From the NCBI GenBank assembly GCA_947589555.1, contig CANQAZ010000008.1:1-36068 (forward strand): 36,068 nt of DNA, written 5' to 3'. Made by a program: the position numbers and the translations under genes. Below, in pieces: positions 33,101 through 36,068 of this stretch. A model generated the notes under the pieces. That model had not been told where the DNA came from. It worked only from the letters and a program-made list of their open reading frames with translations, and searched no databases. Every line of letters starts with the position of its first letter. Position 1 is the first letter of the stretch. The DNA is from an uncultured Clostridia bacterium. Its GTDB lineage: Bacteria; Bacillota; Clostridia; Christensenellales; Borkfalkiaceae.

Positions 33101-35709
33101 TCTTCGTCCCGTCCCCCCTTCAAACGCGGGACGCCGACGAGGACGGCTATCCCAACCGCGCGGAGGTCCTCCTGCAAAGCGGGGAGGGGGACGCCTCGGG
33201 CAACTATACCTTCACGGTGGAGTACGGCGTTGTGCGGGTGCTCCGCCGCACCCTCCGCGTGCAGACGGAAACGGTCTCCTTCGTCTATAACGGCGCGCCG
33301 CAGGGGAGCGACGGGGCCTTTGTCGCGGAGGGCTCGGGGGAGGGCTACGGGCTGGCCGCGGGGCACGCCCTCTCCACCCGCGGGGGGACCCGCCGCACCG
33401 AAGCGGGGGAGGAGCCCAACATCCTCTCCGTCTCCGTCCTCGGCGGGGCGGGGGAGGACGTCACCGAAAATTACATCATCGCCGACCTTTCGTACGGCCT
33501 TCTCACCGTCACGCGGCGGCCCGTCACCTTTGCAACGGGCAGTATGTCGTGGGAGTACGACGGCACGCCCCACGAGTACGGCGAGGTCTACCCGCTCGGC
33601 GGCGACGGGCTGGCCGAAGGGCACACCTATACCTGCGCCGTCGGGTCCCTGCCCTCCATCACCGATTGCGGCGAGCGGGCCAATTCCTTCGCCTACACCG
33701 CCCGCATCTGGGATGGCGGCGGGGCCGAAGTCACCTCCAACTACGAAATTTCGTACAGCGAGGAGTGGGGCGTCATCACCGTCACCGAACTCGGCGTGCG
33801 CCTCAAAACGCTCGCGGGCTCTTGGGAATATGACGGCAAGCCCCACTCCGCCGAAGGCTACACGGTGGTAAGCGGGTCCCTCGCCGCGGGGCACACTTTG
33901 CGGGCGACCTACCTCCAAATCGAGGTCGTGGGCAAAACGCCCAACCTCCCGTTCGGCGGGATCATCGTCGACGGAGAGGGGAACAACGTCACCGGAAATT
34001 ACACGCTCACGTGGGAGTACGGCATTTTGGAGATCACCCCCCGCAAGGTGACCCTGCGCACGGCCTCCGCCGCGGACGTCGTCTATGACGGCGCCTTTCA
34101 CGCCGCAGAGGGCGTCGGGGCGGCGGATGGAAAAGATCTCGTGGAGGGCCATGTTGTCCTTCTCACCTACCGCAGGGAGCGCGACGCGGGCGAATATCAA
34201 AACATCCCCAACCTCACCGCGGAGGGCACGGTGGGCGATGGCTGGCAGATCGTGGACGGCGCGGGCGCGGACATGACCTCCAATTATGAAATTACGTGGG
34301 AGTTCGGCTCCTTCTCCATCTTGCGCCGCCCCGTCTCCCTTTCCACGGGCTCGGCCGAAGCGATGTACGACGCCCTTCCCCACTCCGCCCCTTCGTGGAG
34401 TTACAGGGAGGAGGACTACGGCGCGGGTACGGCCTTCTATCGCCTCGCAGAGGGGCAGGAACTCGTCATCGGGGAGGGGGACTATCCCTTCCTCATCGAG
34501 GCGGGAGAGGCCTCCAACATGCCACAGGCGTACGCCGTCACGGAGGGCGGCGCCCCCGTCTCCCTCTCCAATTACGATTTCCGCTGGACGTGCGGCTCCC
34601 TCAAAGTCACCCTGCGCCCCCTCACGGTCCGCACGGAGGACGTCGGCTGGATCTACGACGGCACGAGCCACACGGCCGAGAGCGCCGTTTCCGTCTCTTA
34701 TCCGGCGGGCGGGCTGGGCCACACCGTCACGCCCGCCTTCAAGGAGCAGACCGAGGTCGGGGACTACGACAACGAGTGCACCGTCACCGTTGCCGACGAA
34801 TACGGCAATCCCGTCACCCGCAATTACGAGATCTCCTATCTCTTCTCGGGCACGGTCACGGTGACGGCCCGCCCCGTTGCGGTGCAAACGGGCTCTGCCA
34901 CGTGGGTCTACGCGGAGGGGGGCTCCTACTCCACGGCCGCCTACGAGGCGGAGCGCGGGCTCGAAGGCCGCGGCTTCCTCGCCTCCCACTCTCCCGTGTT
35001 CACGCCCACCGTCCTCACCGCCGTCACCGATTCGGCGGTCGAGGTGCGCACGGTCCAAAATCTGTGGTCCGCCGTGCGCGTTCTCGACGGGCTCGGCGTG
35101 GACCGCACGGCCGATTACGAGATCTCCTTCACCTACGGCGCCCTGCGCGTCAAGGCGCCCGTCGTCGTCAGCCTCTACACCATCACGGAGGAATACGACG
35201 GCAAGCCGCACACCTTCGAGGAGGGGGACTACACGGTGGAGAGCCTCCCGCCCGACGTGACCGAGGCGCAGGTGCGCGTCACCCTCGGCGGGAGCCTCAC
35301 CGAGCCGGGCTCCCTCACCCTCAACGAGGTGTACGAGGCGAGCGTCGCCTTTGTCGAAGCCGCCGAGGGGGAAGTCAACCGCGTCGATTTCACGGGCAGT
35401 GCGACTCCGCTCACCGTCACCCGCCGCACCATCAAGATCCGCACGGCCACCATCGTCGCCGACCGCGGCGAGGAGCCCCTCTACGGCTCGGACGCCAAGA
35501 CCGAAGCCTTCGGCATCTTTTACAACTCCCTCGCCGATGGGCACGTCTTTGCCGATTCCGTCTGCGTGACGGGGGTGCTCCAACCCGACGAGGACCGCGC
35601 GGAAAACACCCTTTCCGAGGTCGTCATCCTCGACGCCGAAGGCAACGACGTCACCCGCTTTTACAACATCATTCTCGAATGCGGAACGTTGAGTTGGTCG
35701 GAAGAATAA
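30115..35709 (+). CDS. Accessory operon gene I: giant surface protein with about 19 YDG/MBG-like modules
   Basis: This 1864-aa protein is anchored by one membrane helix (about 24-44) after a basic N-terminus, with the rest predicted outside. Two short modules with YGDPYAVTA and FGDDPTFTAE come first, like MBG (YGx-type) domains. About 19 modules of 75-95 residues follow, each with the plan VTLxTxSxxxxYDGxxH, GLAxGH, a G-x-x-x-N turn, DVTxNY and GxLxVTxR. This resembles the YDG/MBG repeats of bacterial adhesins; the exact Pfam family is tentative. Modules 4-6 are nearly identical. There is no LPxTG, SLH or catalytic domain. The ribosome binding site is GAGGAGA before ATG 30115. It is last in the operon and ends just before a strong terminator. 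A stalk or adhesin role is inferred from architecture only. Confidence 0.85.
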   Translation: MLYRAYREKLEKGRRVFERVWRFRFLILGCFLALLALAATLLGIKGEVYGEIVPSEVVYGDPYAVTAHAIFGEAEIEYRTAGEGEWSAQKPVCAGEYECRAVGQSAVGTPRRGGVFSFRILPARAEVVARDEELVFGDDPTFTAEMRYGDTLHVGNYTSALEGEEILISADPASIRAVSESGADVTSSYQFVPVPKRMEDVVRVIDVSTPSLTVQYDGLPHGLSEGVSVSGLAEGHAAHYTLPARTEAGAEENAFTSFSVTDEAGEDVTRHYYLRYASAGLLTVTRRKVTVCTQSSSSVYDGKAHTYSEYTLPEQGLAAGQTLRLEGVLTLTEAGASQNAPSLFVMEGERDVTHNYELTPVWGLVEITPRPVTLSTSPLVLPYDGKPHPFPAPSVTEGEPAAGQTFLFSPAGSAEDAGVYENRPSYSVVDESGLPVSLTNYAVTESFGTVEIEALKISLSTVGETRPYDGKAHVYNDLAVAGALAEGQRVERTDVVTAEEVGVYPNTPVYVITDGAREILLRNYQITESFGTVEIETLKISLSTVGETRPYDGRDHVYNDLTVNGALADGQRVERTDEVRAQNVGTYPNTPAYHITDGDREIPLRNYEITESFGTVEIEALKISLSTTGEDRPYDGKEHVYSDLTVNGALADGQRVERTDEVRAENVGTYPNTPAYRITDGDREIPLRNYEITESFGRVEISPLSVTLVTESARFVYDGREHAYSDLTWRGTPAAGEGFRRTSVLTARDAGEYPNRPEYVIEDESGRIIPAQNYMITEEFGRVEISPRPVTLVTESAEWTYDGQERSYSDLSCAADTPLAGGERLVRTSVLAARDAGEYPNRPEYVIEGEGGRQIPAQNYTVAEQFGTVTVLVRPISVRAAGGELVYDGNEHLFAEVTFLGDTSLAEGQTYSVLDPLRVKNVGVYPNEPELAVWAGGELVTKNYQIRTEGNTVAVTPRTLKVKTASETYYYDGTTHTYGAETVEITEGSLGAGDFLFVPSPLQTRDADEDGYPNRAEVLLQSGEGDASGNYTFTVEYGVVRVLRRTLRVQTETVSFVYNGAPQGSDGAFVAEGSGEGYGLAAGHALSTRGGTRRTEAGEEPNILSVSVLGGAGEDVTENYIIADLSYGLLTVTRRPVTFATGSMSWEYDGTPHEYGEVYPLGGDGLAEGHTYTCAVGSLPSITDCGERANSFAYTARIWDGGGAEVTSNYEISYSEEWGVITVTELGVRLKTLAGSWEYDGKPHSAEGYTVVSGSLAAGHTLRATYLQIEVVGKTPNLPFGGIIVDGEGNNVTGNYTLTWEYGILEITPRKVTLRTASAADVVYDGAFHAAEGVGAADGKDLVEGHVVLLTYRRERDAGEYQNIPNLTAEGTVGDGWQIVDGAGADMTSNYEITWEFGSFSILRRPVSLSTGSAEAMYDALPHSAPSWSYREEDYGAGTAFYRLAEGQELVIGEGDYPFLIEAGEASNMPQAYAVTEGGAPVSLSNYDFRWTCGSLKVTLRPLTVRTEDVGWIYDGTSHTAESAVSVSYPAGGLGHTVTPAFKEQTEVGDYDNECTVTVADEYGNPVTRNYEISYLFSGTVTVTARPVAVQTGSATWVYAEGGSYSTAAYEAERGLEGRGFLASHSPVFTPTVLTAVTDSAVEVRTVQNLWSAVRVLDGLGVDRTADYEISFTYGALRVKAPVVVSLYTITEEYDGKPHTFEEGDYTVESLPPDVTEAQVRVTLGGSLTEPGSLTLNEVYEASVAFVEAAEGEVNRVDFTGSATPLTVTRRTIKIRTATIVADRGEEPLYGSDAKTEAFGIFYNSLADGHVFADSVCVTGVLQPDEDRAENTLSEVVILDAEGNDVTRFYNIILECGTLSWSEE
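30739..35690 (+). repeat. Tandem YDG/MBG-like module array in gene I
   Basis: About 19 degenerate tandem modules, each marked by YDG(K/R/T)xH or a variant (YNGAPQ, YDALPH, YAEGGS). The last modules are the most divergent; the central ones are the most alike. Confidence 0.8.
31477..32223 (+). repeat. Three near-identical 249-bp direct repeats in gene I
   Basis: Units begin at 31477, 31726 and 31975 (CTCAAAATTTCCCTCTCCAC or close), exactly 249 bp apart, and the following module at 32224 keeps the same phase. Long stretches are identical between units 2 and 3, pointing to recent tandem duplication or gene conversion. Confidence 0.9.
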
Positions 35710-35726
35710 AAAAATTTTTTCCGCTT

Positions 35727-35796
35727 AACGCTCCCTGCTGTGCCTTGTGGCGCCGCGCCCCGCGCGCCGCCACAAGGCACGGCAGGGAGCGTTTTT
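35727..35796 (+). terminator. Long-stem terminator closing the accessory operon
   Basis: AACGCTCCCTGCTGTGCCTT plus GTGGCG (35727-35752) pairs along 26 bp with 35768-35793, the only irregularity being one G-U pair. The loop is GC-rich and the right arm runs into T5. The stem is far longer than the other terminators in this window. Confidence 0.8.
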
Positions 35797-35851
35797 CGTT
35801 TGCCGCGGCACTGCGTTGTCACCTGCTCACCTCTTACATAGATAGCGTAAC

Positions 35852-35956
35852 ATGAAAAAATTTGAAAGAAAGAGGGATATGACAAGGTTTTTTGAAAAAA
35901 GAAAAAATTCTACTGTGGGAAGAGGCGGAAAGAAGCGTGAGGGGAGAAGAGAATAA
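35852..35956 (+). CDS. Possible 34-aa basic peptide (doubtful)
   Basis: ATG 35852 opens a short frame, MKKFERKRDMTRFFEKRKN..., ending at TAA 35954-35956, with about half its residues Lys, Arg, Asp or Glu and a strong positive charge. TTGTCA (35816-35821) and a poor TAGATA (35839-35844) lie 17 bp apart with the ATG 7 bases later, the same layout as the leaderless promoters of this window. AGAGGG before the internal ATG 35879 could start a 25-aa form. Nothing else supports it. Confidence 0.2.
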   Translation: MKKFERKRDMTRFFEKRKNSTVGRGGKKREGRRE

Positions 35957-36031
35957 AATGGGGCCGCCCCCCGCGATGGTGTGCGGGGTGGCTTTGGTGT
36001 GTGAAAGATAAGGGCGGATCCCCACCCCTAC

Positions 36032-36056
36032 CCCTCCCCTTTACGCAAGGGGAGGG
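36032..36056. repeat. Hairpin at the window end, possibly REP-like
   Basis: CCCTCCCCTT-TACGC-AAGGGGAGGG is a perfect 10-bp inverted repeat. It lacks a T run on the + strand. Its GC-rich arms and intergenic place resemble repetitive extragenic palindromes, but only one copy is visible here. Confidence 0.4.
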
Positions 36057-36068
36057 CATGGAGGAACG

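Larger units (their letters stand above)
35710..36068. other. Non-coding tail of the window
   Basis: This 359-bp stretch holds the operon terminator, an AT-richer segment (about 35840-35960) with a doubtful 34-codon ORF, an imperfect GC hairpin near 35962-35992, and a clear hairpin at 36032-36056. I see no tRNA, established gene or mobile element in it. Confidence 0.6.

Noticed and set aside
32173-35583. An 1136-codon ORF on the minus strand
   Set aside because: Antisense shadow of the gene I repeat array, with the same Gly/Asp/Arg-rich composition and no domain.
18740-35709. Integrated mobile element or prophage
   Set aside because: No integrase, transposase, tRNA target or flanking direct repeat is visible, and codon and base use match the rest of the window.

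Overview
The window is a GC-rich bacterial chromosome segment in which every supported gene lies on the + strand. The housekeeping genes point to Bacillota, probably Clostridia: HPr kinase, MutS2, the DUF177-rpmF pair, CsoR, a flavin-reductase/rubredoxin fusion and a YlxY/MlpA-like gene pair. Acetate kinase and the rubredoxin protein suggest an anaerobic fermenter. The high GC content and the style of the surface proteins resemble uncultured gut Clostridia, but that placement is inference.

Bases 1-18588 are core genome. In order they hold: the 3' end of ackA; DUF177 and rpmF; a flavin-reductase/rubredoxin protein; a copper operon (CsoR operator, csoR, copA with an in-frame copZ-like tail); an ArsR-family regulator; five genes coupled by ATGA overlaps (uvrC, a Cof-type HAD phosphatase, hprK, a U32 peptidase-family gene, mutS2); a YlxY-like polysaccharide deacetylase, an M16 peptidase and a hypoxanthine-DNA glycosylase; acpP; cysK; and an esterase. 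Several promoters have near-consensus TTGACA-17-TATAAT form. In two or three cases the start codon falls at or just after the predicted transcription start, so those mRNAs would be leaderless.

Bases 18705-35796 form one long accessory operon of eight tightly packed genes, with its own promoter and a 26-bp-stem terminator. I do not recognise it as a described system. It encodes: (A) and (B), two small membrane proteins with predicted cytoplasmic beta-rich domains; (C) a 1196-aa protein joining a degenerate glycoside hydrolase 3 fold, four membrane helices and a degenerate AAA+ domain; (D) and (G), two membrane-anchored McrB-like AAA+ ATPases that are close paralogues with intact Walker motifs; (E) a DUF2357/McrC-like protein with a long coiled coil where related proteins carry a nuclease; (H) a surface protein with about 15 tryptophan-proline repeats; and (I) a 1864-aa surface protein with about 19 YDG/MBG-like modules. 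H and I share modules, and C, D and G share an AAA+ fold. The set looks like an envelope-spanning AAA+ machine: ATPases, a dead partner and an adaptor inside, long repeat proteins outside. Its function is unknown. A defence-like, adhesion or cell-surface role is possible, but none is shown by sequence alone.

The last 359 bases hold the operon terminator, a doubtful 34-residue basic ORF and a terminal hairpin.
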